Notes under the pieces: generated by a model
What the model was told of the DNA's origin: nothing
Database searches by the model: none
What the model saw: only the letters and a program-made list of their open reading frames with translations
Position numbers and translations under genes: made by a program
DNA from: Antedon mediterranea
Lineage: Eukaryota; Echinodermata; Crinoidea; Comatulida; Antedonidae
NCBI RefSeq assembly: GCF_964355755.1
Contig: NC_092675.1
Span: 19,606,912-19,670,911, forward strand
DNA: 64,000 nt
Reading direction: 5' to 3'
Shown here: positions 34,901 through 43,500 of the stretch, piece after piece
Position numbering within the stretch: the first letter of the stretch is position 1
Layout: the number at the start of each line of letters is the position of its first letter

Positions 34901-35951
34901 CATATATAGTATTATTGATGATAATTATTTCCATATATGGTGTGGACTGGGTAAAAAATTTGAATTTTTAATCATACTCGAATTGCCTTAACAATGGATT
35001 TCCCCAGGGCCTGTGTCCAAATTTAGCCTAAATAAGGCACTGGGATTATATTAATTATGAGGACAATGTCATGCGTGAGAGACGTTTGTACAAACGGCTA
35101 CGGCACCTGGACTATTCCATTTTCCTTTCAAGAGGTGTCCATATTGGGAATAATGGCATATGTCTATACAGGTAGGTATCTCACTCGAATAGACTACCGA
35201 CACCACTGTTGGTTTGTGTTGTTTATAATATGATAATTTTTAAATTTTACAGAAGTGCGAATGAACTGCATGAAGTGGGCTATCTTACACTACCTTGATT
35301 ATCCAGCCTATGGATTTGAAGATGTTATAATGAAGCATTTCTGTCTGAAGAAGAACAGGATACTAAAGGTAAGTTTAATTAGTCAACAAAGGAGCATGTC
35401 ATTTGAATAAAATTTAAAAAAATAACCAATAGAATAACGATGAAATTGAAGAGACGAAAAAGAAAGCCTTAAAATTAAATTGGAAGAAGATTTTGAAGAC
35501 AATTATAAGAAGTTGGGACACAGAATTACAACACGGGATGAGTGACAATCATCCACTAAAGCAGTAATAATATGCGGATGAAAGAGACTTTGGTTGTGTT
35601 TCACATGTGTTTTCATGGTTTTTTTTTTTTAAACATTGGATATAACCATCGCGTCAAGTTTGAAACTACCTTTTGAAGTAATCATTTCCTAGATCAAATC
35701 TTAGGAAGATTATTGCAGCACTGGATGTCCTTGGTATGATATGGCAATAAGATGCTTTGCCAATTTCAATGTAATATTTCTTGTAGGAAGTTGATCAGTG
35801 GATCAAAGAAGATTCAAATTCAAAATTCCGAAAGTCATGTGAGAAATTTAAGACGGAATTCAAATTGAAGGTGAAGACACCTCCAGAATTTCAAATCAGT
35901 GACAAAGAACAAGAAGAGAAGAACAAAGATCATCACAGTCACCACACCTGA
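17049..35951 (+). CDS. BIRC6-type ubiquitin-conjugating enzyme with two UBC folds (28 exons, complete)
   Basis: Intracellular E2-type ubiquitin-conjugating protein, about 1005 aa. Exons: 17049-17156, 17622-17703, 18612-18705, 19569-19737, 19874-19942, 20631-20763, 21394-21488, 22205-22284, 22717-22849, 23436-23488, 23912-23977, 24266-24356, 24861-24959, 25330-25387, 25611-25825, 27094-27141, 27596-27632, 27792-27880, 28059-28279, 29261-29450, 29874-29952, 30330-30475, 30801-30841, 31137-31230, 33495-33538, 34200-34402, 35253-35368, 35787-35951. Phases agree across every junction; exon 3's end and exon 6's start were chosen by frame and are the least certain. Domains: RWD-like N-terminus, acidic linker, UBC-like fold without Cys, alpha-helical middle, active UBC (Cys850), Lys-rich tail. 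The second UBC and tail (RFNPNLY, VCLSLLGTW, FNEPG, VIMKHF) match the BIRC6 C-terminus closely, but there is no BIR domain, so it is a separate family, perhaps near C. elegans UBC-17. Confidence 0.85.
18681..18793 (+). repeat. 41-bp tandem repeat that copies the exon 3 splice donor
   Basis: Units start at 18681, 18722 and 18763 (third partial). Each begins aatcattaaatgag, the last 14 coding bases before the GTATTA, then gtattaatacagtaataata. Exon end plus potential donors are therefore present three times in a row. Confidence 0.85.
18939..19456 (+). mobile_element. MITE (AAAGCTCTGTCTAC ends) split by a second element
   Basis: Left part aaagctctgtctac through the characteristic gatgtgcccatatatgg and atcactaccatattt words to tagtttgatagta at 19074; the right end gatagagctt resumes after 19443. 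The insert 19075-19443 has ends gagaggtttt / gaaacctccc and is the inverted relative of 10811-11272. The inserted element is therefore younger than the host MITE. Confidence 0.75.
20201..20437 (+). mobile_element. SINE-like element with tRNA-like head
   Basis: gtggtgaacgtgcttgcc then ggttcaggggtcaatcc look like a tRNA-type A box and B box pair. A shorter, more decayed relative at 50693-50850 shares ccaatcctgacctagtgcca-type words, ctccactccc-like text and gttacttgctg. In intron 5 of the UBC gene. Confidence 0.5.
20771..20934 (+). mobile_element. MITE copy, AAGCTCTGTCTAC family
   Basis: Begins aagctctgtttacactatca and ends gtttgatagtgtagacatag, an inverted pair. Interior has gatgatatcatatcactacc with one 18-bp word (atttaggaatatcactac) in tandem. 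Starts seven bases after the donor of exon 6 of the UBC gene. Confidence 0.85.
21394..24356 (+). CDS. UBC gene exons 7-12: first UBC-like fold, catalytic Cys replaced
   Basis: Exons 8-12 give an E2 fold: a helix (NIYKWHAKLFDF), strands (NYIELQLEFTIGLYPFYPP) with the E2 YPFYPP turn, VIRPKLQ where E2s have the HPN region, and TNLDMLKLSYWNP where active E2s have xCLDILxxxWSP. The cysteine position is N330, so this domain should not form a ubiquitin thioester and resembles UEV-type inactive E2 variants. Two helices follow (VLMEIWDYLEKWA; EGAYTDLEHDLVKLAL). Confidence 0.8.
21634..21957 (+). mobile_element. MITE, GGTTCCCACTAG ends
   Basis: Left gcttgattcccactagcgac with cgcaacgtaacgcaa; right ttgcgttctagtgggaacc ending atgcttaag. 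The outer 20 or so bases are inverted copies. Shares interior words aattgtgtttgcccc and tgaaatcaaacct with the copy at 25841. In intron 7 of the UBC gene. Confidence 0.8.
22317..22418 (+). mobile_element. MITE copy, short form
   Basis: aaagctctgtctacactatc at the left, agtttgatagtgtagacata at the right; the middle is shortened to gtgcccaaatatggatacat. In intron 8 of the UBC gene. Confidence 0.8.
22528..22600 (+). mobile_element. Fragment with GGTTTCCACTAGG end
   Basis: gaaagcttggtttccactag followed by gacacaacacaag looks like the left end of the GGTTCCCACTAG element family; aagaaccaagcc nearby may be a remnant right end. Confidence 0.35.
23007..23171 (+). mobile_element. MITE copy, full length
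   Basis: Inverted ends aaagctctgtctacac and gtgtagacagagcttt are exact complements. Interior carries the paired words ccatgtacagtatatggaca and atcactaccatatttgagca of the family. In intron 9 of the UBC gene. Confidence 0.85.
24455..24596 (+). mobile_element. MITE copy, full length, decayed right end
   Basis: Left aaagctctgtctacactatc; right tttgataatgtagaccgttg with point changes. Interior has the family signature ggatatgatgatgtcatatc. In intron 12 of the UBC gene. Confidence 0.8.
24763..24816 (+). mobile_element. MITE copy, left fragment
   Basis: ttaagctctgtctacactat followed by gtccatatatgggcacatca, then the match stops; no right inverted end. In the same intron as the copy at 24455. Confidence 0.7.
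24861..30475 (+). CDS. UBC gene exons 13-22: helical and low-complexity middle region
   Basis: Ten exons code about residues 392-785. After a Gly/Asn-rich link (GRGNEYWQKGIGYG) come long predicted helices (INAFIAAQKEKDKQIVVVLNN; MVSLTYLYAIIEGSALLTFM) and Leu-rich segments (ALKPKLVGLLGNL). Exon 20 ends in a Ser/Asp/Cys-rich stretch (DSSPCCNGACGDASTSSDE) that looks disordered. BIRC6 has a long helical region before its UBC too; whether these correspond would need structure prediction. Confidence 0.8.
25841..26473 (+). mobile_element. MITE, GGTTCCCACTAG family, carrying an insertion
   Basis: Left tattcccactagcgacgcaa; right gcattctagtgggaacc followed by acgctttagg. The family interior resumes near 26316 (atgtttgcccttc, tgtgtttgcccctg). 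About 400 bp of AT-rich sequence between roughly 25895 and 26310 is absent from the other copy and looks inserted. Begins 15 bases after the donor of exon 15 of the UBC gene. Confidence 0.75.
26588..26940 (+). repeat. Short-element end plus threefold repeat
   Basis: After an AAT run comes atttatatagcgcctaatgg and aggtgctttacattag, the hairpin-like tail common to several invertebrate SINE families. It is followed by three copies of ctatcccccgccggacacca, at about 26680, 26793 and 26898, each continuing to tatttctgagtcaa-type text. Spacing is about 105-112 bp. In intron 15 of the UBC gene. Confidence 0.65.
28837..29166 (+). mobile_element. TTAA-flanked inverted-repeat element, 330 bp
   Basis: TTAA at 28837-28840 and again at 29163-29166 bracket exact inverted ends AGATGTATTGTCCCCC (28841-28856) and GGGGGACAATACATCT (29147-29162). 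A TTAA target duplication is the mark of piggyBac-class transposons; the terminal sequence itself is not one I recognise. No transposase frame. In intron 19 of the UBC gene, ending 94 bases before exon 20. Confidence 0.8.
29985..30130 (+). mobile_element. MITE copy, full length
   Basis: Left aaagctctgtctacactatc, right tttgatagtgtagacaata. The middle word ccatatttgggcacatcac is present twice. In intron 21 of the UBC gene, 32 bases after the donor. Confidence 0.8.
30801..35368 (+). CDS. UBC gene exons 23-27: active BIRC6-type UBC domain
   Basis: LMRALITGPEGTPYSGGCF, then FFPPSYPKAPP, RFNPNLYSSGRVCLSLLGTW and LILVSDPFFNEPGTER are diagnostic of the BIRC6/UBE2O-like class of E2. The catalytic Cys is residue 850, codon TGT at 34213-34215. 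The NPN within RFNPNLY takes the place of the HPN motif. The domain is spread over five exons with a 2.26 kb intron (31231-33494) in its middle and a palindromic intron just before the catalytic exon. Expected role: forms a ubiquitin thioester and, in BIRC6 relatives, also acts without a separate E3. Confidence 0.9.
31267..32760 (+). mobile_element. 1.46 kb insertion flanked by a 17-bp direct repeat
   Basis: ATAAAATGATCACCTAT occurs at 31267-31283 and 32744-32760. Between them composition shifts: CG-containing words such as gcgcgtgaaatcgcgag, internal repeats tcatcaaatggccactt / gttaacatatggccagtt, and repeated gtaatttcacct. This looks like a non-autonomous element with a long target duplication. 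No reverse transcriptase or transposase frame. It lies in the large intron of the active UBC domain. Confidence 0.55.
33810..34053 (+). repeat. Three-part palindrome (foldback) before the catalytic exon
   Basis: Outer arms 33810-33845 (gttgatataaaatttacgg...) and 34018-34053 (...cgtaaactttatatcaac) are complements. Inside sit two hairpins: 33846-33939, with arms agcctgttttcctgtcgac / gtcgacaggaaaacaggct, and 33943-34016, with arms tctgaaaagaactgttgag / ctcaacagttcttttcaga. The whole can fold as a three-way junction. The second hairpin loop holds cgtttcgatcaacatactt, related to the retroelement end at 34517-34550. Confidence 0.85.
34457..34640 (-). mobile_element. Retroelement remnant with hammerhead-like core
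   Basis: Minus strand: CTGAGGA (34550-34544), C, GATCA (34542-34538), eight-base loop, TGATC (34529-34525), GAAA (34524-34521), TGTC (34520-34517). This matches the CUGAnGA / helix II / GAAA order; TGTC may be a decayed CGTC (CpG loss). The adjoining gttctgaaaagaactgttg and taacgc..tata text repeats parts of the palindrome at 33810-34053. Resembles ends of Penelope-like elements; no reverse transcriptase frame here. Confidence 0.5.
35433..35567 (+). CDS. Candidate alternative terminal exon of the UBC gene
   Basis: After an AG at 35431-35432, a frame of 44 codons plus TAA runs in phase with exon 27: NNDEIEETKKKALKLNWKK, then ILKTIIRSWDTELQHGMSDN and HPLKQ. It is charged and helix-prone, like the normal tail, and there is no donor at its end, so it would be a second 3' end for the transcript. 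The polypyrimidine tract is poor and no AATAAA follows closely, so it may be chance. Confidence 0.35.
   Translation, partial: NNDEIEETKKKALKLNWKKILKTIIRSWDTELQHGMSDNHPLKQ
35787..35951 (+). CDS. UBC gene exon 28: C-terminal tail and stop
   Basis: Codes EVDQWIKEDSNSKFRKSCEK followed by a Lys/Glu-rich tail ending HHSHHT and TGA at 35949-35951. The segment before it (VIMKHFCLKKNRILK) aligns with VIHKHFYLKRVEIM of BIRC6, and DQWI corresponds to the following helix there, supporting this as the canonical last exon. The first AATAAA downstream is at 36070-36075; others occur at 37571-37581. Confidence 0.85.
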   Translation, partial: EVDQWIKEDSNSKFRKSCEKFKTEFKLKVKTPPEFQISDKEQEEKNKDHHSHHT

Positions 35952-37655
35952 ACATAAACCATTCTGTAGATATGTGTGAGAACATTTATTTAACAACCAA
36001 TACATAAAAATATGTTGTTATTGAAAGTCATGGTCAATTAATTCCAGATTTCACATGAACAATACAAACAATAAATTAACACACATGCTAGACCCCAGGG
36101 ACTCCCAACAGCGAACTCAATCATAATAACATGTATCCCTCTAGTGTAGAACTGAGCATGCACACTACAACACCATAAACCAACATAATCTTAACACTAA
36201 CCATGGAAGAATTATTTAGAATTATTATTATTATAACTAAACACATTTATTCACTGGAACTAAGTATTGATTGCGTCTAAACTGGTATGTTGAGATTATG
36301 GAGCGGAAAGGCCCCAGACAAAATATAAAGTATATTAAGAAAGAACAAAATTTATTTCTATAAAGTAGAAGTAAAGCATTAAAATTGTTTTCCATTTTCA
36401 ATCCATATAAGGAAGAATACAATTTTGTCTATACATATTTCAAATTCATTTTTAAAGCAAAATCTAGAGTAAAAATTGCAACCATAGAACGCAATGCAAG
36501 TAAGAGGTCAGTCCACTATAACCTTTAACCTTCCCACCAATATCATATCATTACCAATTTTTGATATTTTTAGGACCAAAATAATGTTTTTGTTTTAATA
36601 TTGTTTTTTATATTCATATTCAAAATGAATAAACAAATCATATCAGAACTAAAAAAAGTTTGTAAATATTGAGAAAACAATATCGTTGTACATTTATAAA
36701 AAAAATCAAATCAATGTTTTTAAATATATTATAAATGTTTTTTTAAAGAAATGAGAGGTTCTTTTTACCATTTTTTTTCCTTTATTTTTTTTTTTACTAA
36801 GAAGCCAATGTAGATATTCTAAAGTGATCCAGTATTTTTATTCATTGCATAGCCAGCCCAATATAAGTTGTAGAAGCAAAGTATGTGTATGTTTTTCAAT
36901 TCTTTTGTTGATCAAATAAAAAATGATAACAATAGTTGACTTGTACCTTGTGAAGGAACTGGTTTATAAACAGTATATATATATTTTTTTTTTTTGTATT
37001 TCAGCAGTGTGTGATTTTTTTTTTTCGTTTTTTAAGTGCAATATAACATTTTATTTTAAACTTATTGTTGTAGTGTTACTCTACAGTACCCCACAGTTTT
37101 ATGTTTCACCGATTGATATTGCACCCTCTGTCCCAATGTAGAGCAAAGTTTCTTAGATTTATTATTTATTTTTTCTTTTTTACCAATAGTATTTATTTGC
37201 TTAGCTAATTTTTATAGAAAATATATAATTGATATATCATAATAATAACTAAAAAGTAATATAATTATTATTAAAAATATTATTTCTTCTAATCACAAGT
37301 ATAAATATATACATCTGGAATATGTATTTTTGCGTTTTTAGCCAAATGAAGTCATTATAAATGAAGCCATTAATGTTTTTAATTGTATAGTTAGAACAAA
37401 ACAAGCTTTTATTGTATTTTAATATTCTTTACCTTTGATTTTTTTAATTGCTTTTATACAACTTAAATGTTTGACTGTAGATATCACACATGAGAAATAT
37501 AATATTCTGTTATCTTCCTCTATATTATTCATAGTGAAAGTATGAGCTATCAAGTTTGTTTATTTTGGAAAATAAAATAAAGAAAACTGAAATTAATAAC
37601 TAGAGTATTTACTTTTTAAAATTTTATGTTGAAGATTTATACAATAAATAGTGTT
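35952..37655. other. 3' flank of the UBC gene
   Basis: AT-rich region after the stop codon. Candidate polyadenylation signals AATAAA at 36070-36075 and in the run at 37571-37581. Includes the first copy (37047-37160) of a 114-bp sequence repeated at 38996-39109. No exon or RNA gene seen. Confidence 0.5.
37047..37160 (+). repeat. 114-bp direct repeat, copy 1
   Basis: From cattttattttaaacttatt to gcaaagtttcttagattt; I see no difference from 38996-39109. It lies upstream of the microsatellite. Confidence 0.9.
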
Positions 37656-38808
37656 ATTCATTCATTCCATTCATTAATCCATTCATTCATTCACTCCATC
37701 CATTCATTCACTCTATTCATTCATTCACTCCATTCATTCACTCATTCACTCCATCCATTCATTCATTCATTCACTCCATTCATTCATTCACTCCATTCAT
37801 TCCTTCACTCCATTCATTCATTTATTCATTCATTCATTTACTCCATTCATTCACTCCATTCATTCACTCCATTCATTTATTCACACACTACATTCATTCA
37901 TCCATTCATTTACTCCATTCATCCATTCATTTACTCCATCCATTCATTCATTCACTCCATTCATTCAATTTATTCACACCATTCATTCATTCACTCCATT
38001 CATTCATTCACTCCATTCATTCATTCATTCACTCCATCCATTCATTCACACACTACATTCATTCAATTCATTTATTCACACACTTCATTCATTCATTCAC
38101 TCCATTCATTCATTCACTCCATTCATTCATTCATTCACTCCATTCATTCATTCACTCCATTCATTCATTCATTCACTCCATTCATTCATTCACTCCATTC
38201 ATTCACTCCATTCATTCACTCCATCCATTCACTCCATCCATTCATTCATTCACTCCATTCATTCAATTCATTTATTCACACACTTCATTCATTCATTCAT
38301 TCACTCCATTCATTCATTCACTCCATTCATTCATTCATTCATTCACTCCATCCATTCATTCATTCACTCCATTCATTCAATTCATTCATTCACTCCATCC
38401 ATTCATTCATTCACTCCATTCATTCATTCACTCCATTCATTCATTCATTCACTCCATTCATTCATTCACTCCATTCATTCATTCATTCATTCACTCCATC
38501 CATTCATTCATTCATTCACTCCATTCATTCAATTCATTTATTCACACACTTCATTCATTCATTCACTCCATTCATTCATTCACTCCATTCATTCATTCAC
38601 TCCATTCATTCATTCATTCATTCACTCCATCCATTCATTCACACACTACATTCATTCTTCCATTCATTTACTCCATTCATTTTTTCATTCATTCATTTAC
38701 TCCATTCATTCATTCACTCACTCCATTCATTCATTCACTCCATTCATTCATTCACTCCATCCATCCATTCACTCCATCCATCCATTCATTCACCCCATTC
38801 ATTCATTA
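37656..38808 (+). repeat. TTCA/CTCCA microsatellite, 1.15 kb
   Basis: Made of (ATTC)n runs interspersed with actccattcattc and cacacacttcattc variants. It has no stop in one plus-strand frame, purely because the tetramer has none, and so reads as a 399-codon His/Ser/Ile/Phe string. Not a gene. Confidence 0.95.
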
Positions 38809-38995
38809 GACTGAAAACTTATTGAATTCTTGTTCTGGATGCATTAACAATACAAGATCAAATAAAGTGAAAGCATTTTCTGAGGGTTGGTATCATTCCG
38901 TATGTAATTTCAATATTGGCAAATTATAATTTAAAGTTACTTTTCAGTTCCATGTAATGTGTTTGTAACATGCATATGCATTAAAACCGACAAGT

Positions 38996-39109
38996 CATTT
39001 TATTTTAAACTTATTGTTGTAGTGTTACTCTACAGTACCCCACAGTTTTATGTTTCACCGATTGATATTGCACCCTCTGTCCCAATGTAGAGCAAAGTTT
39101 CTTAGATTT
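38996..39109 (+). repeat. 114-bp direct repeat, copy 2
   Basis: Identical by eye to 37047-37160, 1949 bp away on the other side of the microsatellite. No inverted ends or target duplication are evident, so a tandem segmental duplication or an assembly overlap is likelier than transposition. Confidence 0.9.
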
Positions 39110-40514
39110 GCCAGTGGTGTGACGCATGTGCCTGAGACCCCAGGCTAAGCAACGCTGGAGGCCTTGGTCATTTTTAGCCTTTTTCGACATATTTTAAAGC
39201 CTGTTTTTTTTCCCTGGCCACTGCTCAGGGGCCCCTGGGCTTAGCCAGTGAGTGCTCATAGCCGTTACGCCACTAAACACTGCTTACATATACAATACCA
39301 ACTTCAGTACCGAGGTGGTAGCAGGGGTAAAATATTTATCAACAAAATATCAATTTTATAAGTTAACTTAACATGATAATCAAAAAGATAAGACAATATT
39401 GTTATTTCTTGAGTTTATTACGCATACACAGCTAAAAACAATATTTACAGTTTAAATAAACAAAATGTCAATGATAATGGGGACAATTATTTCTTATGGC
39501 CAAACTCCGACCACAGAAAACGAGAATTTATAGTAGAATTTCGAAAGTTGTCATAAAACTGCTAACCCATAAATGACAGACAAACAATAGAACAAACGTG
39601 CACCAGAATAAAATCCTAAACATTTGCTAAATGCTCTTAGCTTATGAAATAGATTTCAACTACAACTAGATTTATATAATACTGTACATGCTTACTACTT
39701 GAATCATATTTCTGCTATTAATAACATTTGTTTTAAATTTATATATAAAATATGTATGTAATTAATAGCTTCAAATTTATATACAAAACTAATGCATAGT
39801 TCAAAACAAATAAAAAATCTATTTTACATTAAATTGTTTAATGATTATATAACACATCTTGGTATGTAATAGAATAATGATTAAAAACTACATTTTTATG
39901 TTATTATTACTTAAAATTTGTCATCATATTATCAAATATATTTTTGTATATCATTGTCGAAACAAATGAATCATGTTCTCTACAACCTTGTTAAACTTCT
40001 GATTATACTTTAGTTAGTAGACATAGCATACACCATTCATAATATTATATGATTCAAAATACAGCAAAATAAACACTTTTTTGGTCATAATTAGCTTTCT
40101 GACAATTTCTATATACAATAATGTTTATTAGTGTACAACATAAACTAAATAATATCTAATTTATGCCAAATATTATACTGATGTTCACAACTAATCGGTT
40201 TAAACTAAATAAGGCATAAGCCCAACAGATCATGGGATTAAACTATACTTCCAATATGATTTTGGTTTTTTTTTTAAATGGAGGGGGGGGGGGCCCTATA
40301 TGAACATGGATTTAGAAAACAAAGACACAAGATATCTTTTTCAACCCCTCAACATGTGATCATTTAAGAACACTTAGTATGTCTTGATATCCAACAATTT
40401 AAGTGCTCATTTTAGTCAGTAATATAAATCACTACGATTGTTTAATATTAAATTTGTACATAATTGGTTTTTAATCACTTTTTACCCAGCTTTCAGTCTT
40501 CTGTCTTCATTAAA
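39110..40514 (-). other. Probable 3' UTR of the SVEP1-like gene, and spacer
   Basis: If the last coding exon is 40515-40528, its 3' UTR runs leftward through this AT-rich stretch. The minus-strand AATAAA at 39414-39419 is a suitable end. 39110-39330 holds a GC-richer patch (ctgagaccccaggctaagc, cccctgggcttagcc) that can pair with itself, perhaps an old element. No other exon seen. Confidence 0.4.
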
Positions 40515-40528
40515 TTAGTTGTGTACAG
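40515..40528 (-). CDS. SVEP1-like exon 30: four-residue C-terminus and stop (predicted)
   Basis: Exon 29 ends in phase 1 with a donor, so one more coding exon is required. The best acceptor downstream is an uninterrupted T-run then AG at 40529-40530 (complement); it gives AVHN and TAA. A 14-base coding end is short but usual for a terminal exon that is mostly UTR. Chosen by acceptor quality and phase only. Confidence 0.5.
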
Positions 40529-43500
40529 CTAAAAAAAAATTGCAAGAACCAGGTTAAAAGAGAAACAAATTTCATTTTAAAGGGTTTTTTACCAAAATAT
40601 TATTCTTGGCCTAGCAGTTTTAAAGTTTAAGATTGACTTATAAACAAATTACAAAACAATATTCGTGTTACATTTTCACAATTTGTATTTTAAAAATTAT
40701 TTCCAATAGAGTTGGACGTTTTTAATTTTTACATAATATATAGTTACTTGGTCTATGCTAGTCAATCATATTATAGCCCTATTTGCTGGCCAATAATTTG
40801 ATATTCTCCATTCTTTCTCTGTTGTATTTATTGTACTATATGTATACCTGTACTCACCAGTATGGCATCTTTCACCAGTGAAGCCAGCAGGACATTGGCA
40901 GACATTGTAACCTACACAAATACCACCATTACGACAGTGTTGAGTACAGATTGGTGTTCTTGGATAGTAGATGGCATGTAGAGCTTGGAAAAAGAAAAGT
41001 TAAATGTCTTGTAGATCATTGGATTGTCACTGACACCATAAACACAAACTTGGCAATTGGAAGAAAGGAAAAAAGCTTATGTGTGATGTTTGCCATTAGA
41101 CTACTGGAGCACCCTTTACGATTAGACTACTGGATCACCCTTTACAATTAGACTACTGGAGCACCCTTTACAATTAGACTACTGGAGCACCCTTTACGAT
41201 TAGACTACTGGAGCACCCTTTACAATTAGACTACTGGAGCACACTTTACAATTAGACTACTGGAGCACCCTTTACAATTAGACTACTGGAGCACACTTTA
41301 CAATTAGACTACTGGAGCACCCTTTACAATTAGACTACTGGAGCACACTTTACAATTAGACTACTGGAGCACCCTTTACAATTAGACTACTGGAGCACAC
41401 TTTACAATTATACTACTGGAGCACCCTTTACAATTAGACTACTGGAGCACCCTTTACAATTAGACTACTGGAGCACACTTTACAATTAGACTACTGGAGC
41501 ACCCTTTACAATTAGACTACTGGAGCACCCTTTACAATTAGACTACTGGAGCACCCTTTACAATTAGACTACTGGAGCACACTTTACAATTAGACTACTG
41601 GAGCACCCTTTACAATTAGACTACTGGAGCACCCTTTACAATTAGACTACTGGAGCACCCTTTACAATTAGACTACTGGAGCACACTTTACAATTAGACT
41701 ACTGGAGCACCCTTTACAATTAGACTACTGGAGCACACTTTACAATTAGACTACTGGAGCACCCTTTACAATTAGACTACTGGAGCACCCTTTACAATTA
41801 GACTACTGGAGCACCCTTTACAATTAGACTACTGGAGCACCCTTTACAATTAGACTACTGGAGCACCCTTTACAATTAGACTACTGGAGCACACTTTACA
41901 ATTAGACTACTGGAGCACCCTTTACAATTAGACTACTGGAGCACCCTTTACGATTAGACTACTGAAGCACCCTTTCCATTAAACTAATGGAGCACCCCTT
42001 CCATTAAACTAATGGAGCACCCTTTCCGTTAAACTAATGGAGCACCCTTTCCAATAAACTACTGGAGCACCCTTTACAATTAGACTACTGGAGCACCCTT
42101 TACAATTAGACTACTGGAGCACCCTTTACAATTAGACTACTGGAGCACCCTTTACAATTAGACTACTGGAGCACCCTTTACAATTAGACTTCTGGAGCAC
42201 CCTTTACAATTAGACTACTGGAGCACCCTTTACGATTAGACTACTGGAGCACCCTTTACAATTAGACTACTGGAGCACCCTTTACAATTAGACTACTGGA
42301 GCACCCTTTACAATTAGACTACTGGAGCACCCTTTACAATTAGACTACTGGAGCACCCTTTACAATTAGACTACTGGAGCACCCTTTACAATTAGACTAC
42401 TGGAGCACCCTTTACAATTAGACTACTGGAGCACCCTTTCCATTAAACTAATGGAGCACCCCTTCCATTAAACTAATGGAGCACCCTTTCCGTTAAACTA
42501 ATGGAGCACCCTTTCCGTTAAACTACTGGAGCTCCCTTACCATTAGATCATGGTATGATATCTGAATAGTACTTTTTTCACCCTCTATGTGGTACATTGA
42601 ATAGCACAATTTCTAGAGTGTGTGCACATTTTTTATACTTACGAACACACTGAGGCAAATGCCCTTGCCACTGGTTGTTGATATTGCAGTACATTTGACT
42701 TCGATAATGTTTCATTACATAACCATTGGTACAAGTGTAGAAAGCAGTTTGATGACCTCTTGGCGAGACTCCCAATCGATAATTACCATTCTGGATATCA
42801 GGTGCTGGTCCACAGCCAGAAGTCTTTACACATTGTGGTTTAGGATTATCCCATGTTCCATCTGCAATACATGTGCTGCTTTCAACACCATTGATTTCAA
42901 ACCCAGAATTACATCTGAAAATAACTGTTCTGTGTCCATTTTCATTTTCGAGTATGGTGACTTCGCCATCCGTAAGGTTTAATGGAGGACAGGTTAATGG
43001 TTTACATACTGGGATTGAGCCATTCCATGCACCATTACTATTACATGTTAATGAGGTTGGTCCATGAATTTGAAAATTATTCTTACAACTAAATTCTATA
43101 ACTGCTCCAACTGAATGATTAAGACCACTAACAGTGAGATGTTTGTCATGCAAGACAAGTGGAAATGGACATTCGATTGCAATACATGGATTAATTGTAA
43201 AATTCCATGTTCCATTAGCTTGGCATATCATAGTGTTTCCTTGCGGTTTGAATCCAGGACTACATACAAAATTAATGATGTCTCCAAAGCTGTAGTCTGA
43301 TTTTGTATTTGCAGGCGATGCATTTGTGAATAGAGGGGGTGGTGGACATTTGACAGAAGAGCAAACTGGTGCTGAATCACTCCATGTTTCATCAATTAAG
43401 CATGTCCTTTCAGTTGGTCCATCAAGATTGTATCCAATATCACACATGTATGTGACAACATCCTGATATGTGCCATCTGCATAATTGATAACTGAATGTG

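Noticed and set aside
37626-38825. 399-codon open frame rich in His, Ser, Ile, Phe and Thr
   Set aside because: It is a translation of the TTCA-type microsatellite, which has no stop codon on this strand by composition. No splice signals or domain.
41096-42549. Regularly spaced repeats, considered as a CRISPR array
   Set aside because: Units are contiguous 26-mers without unique spacers, in an animal intron; a minisatellite.
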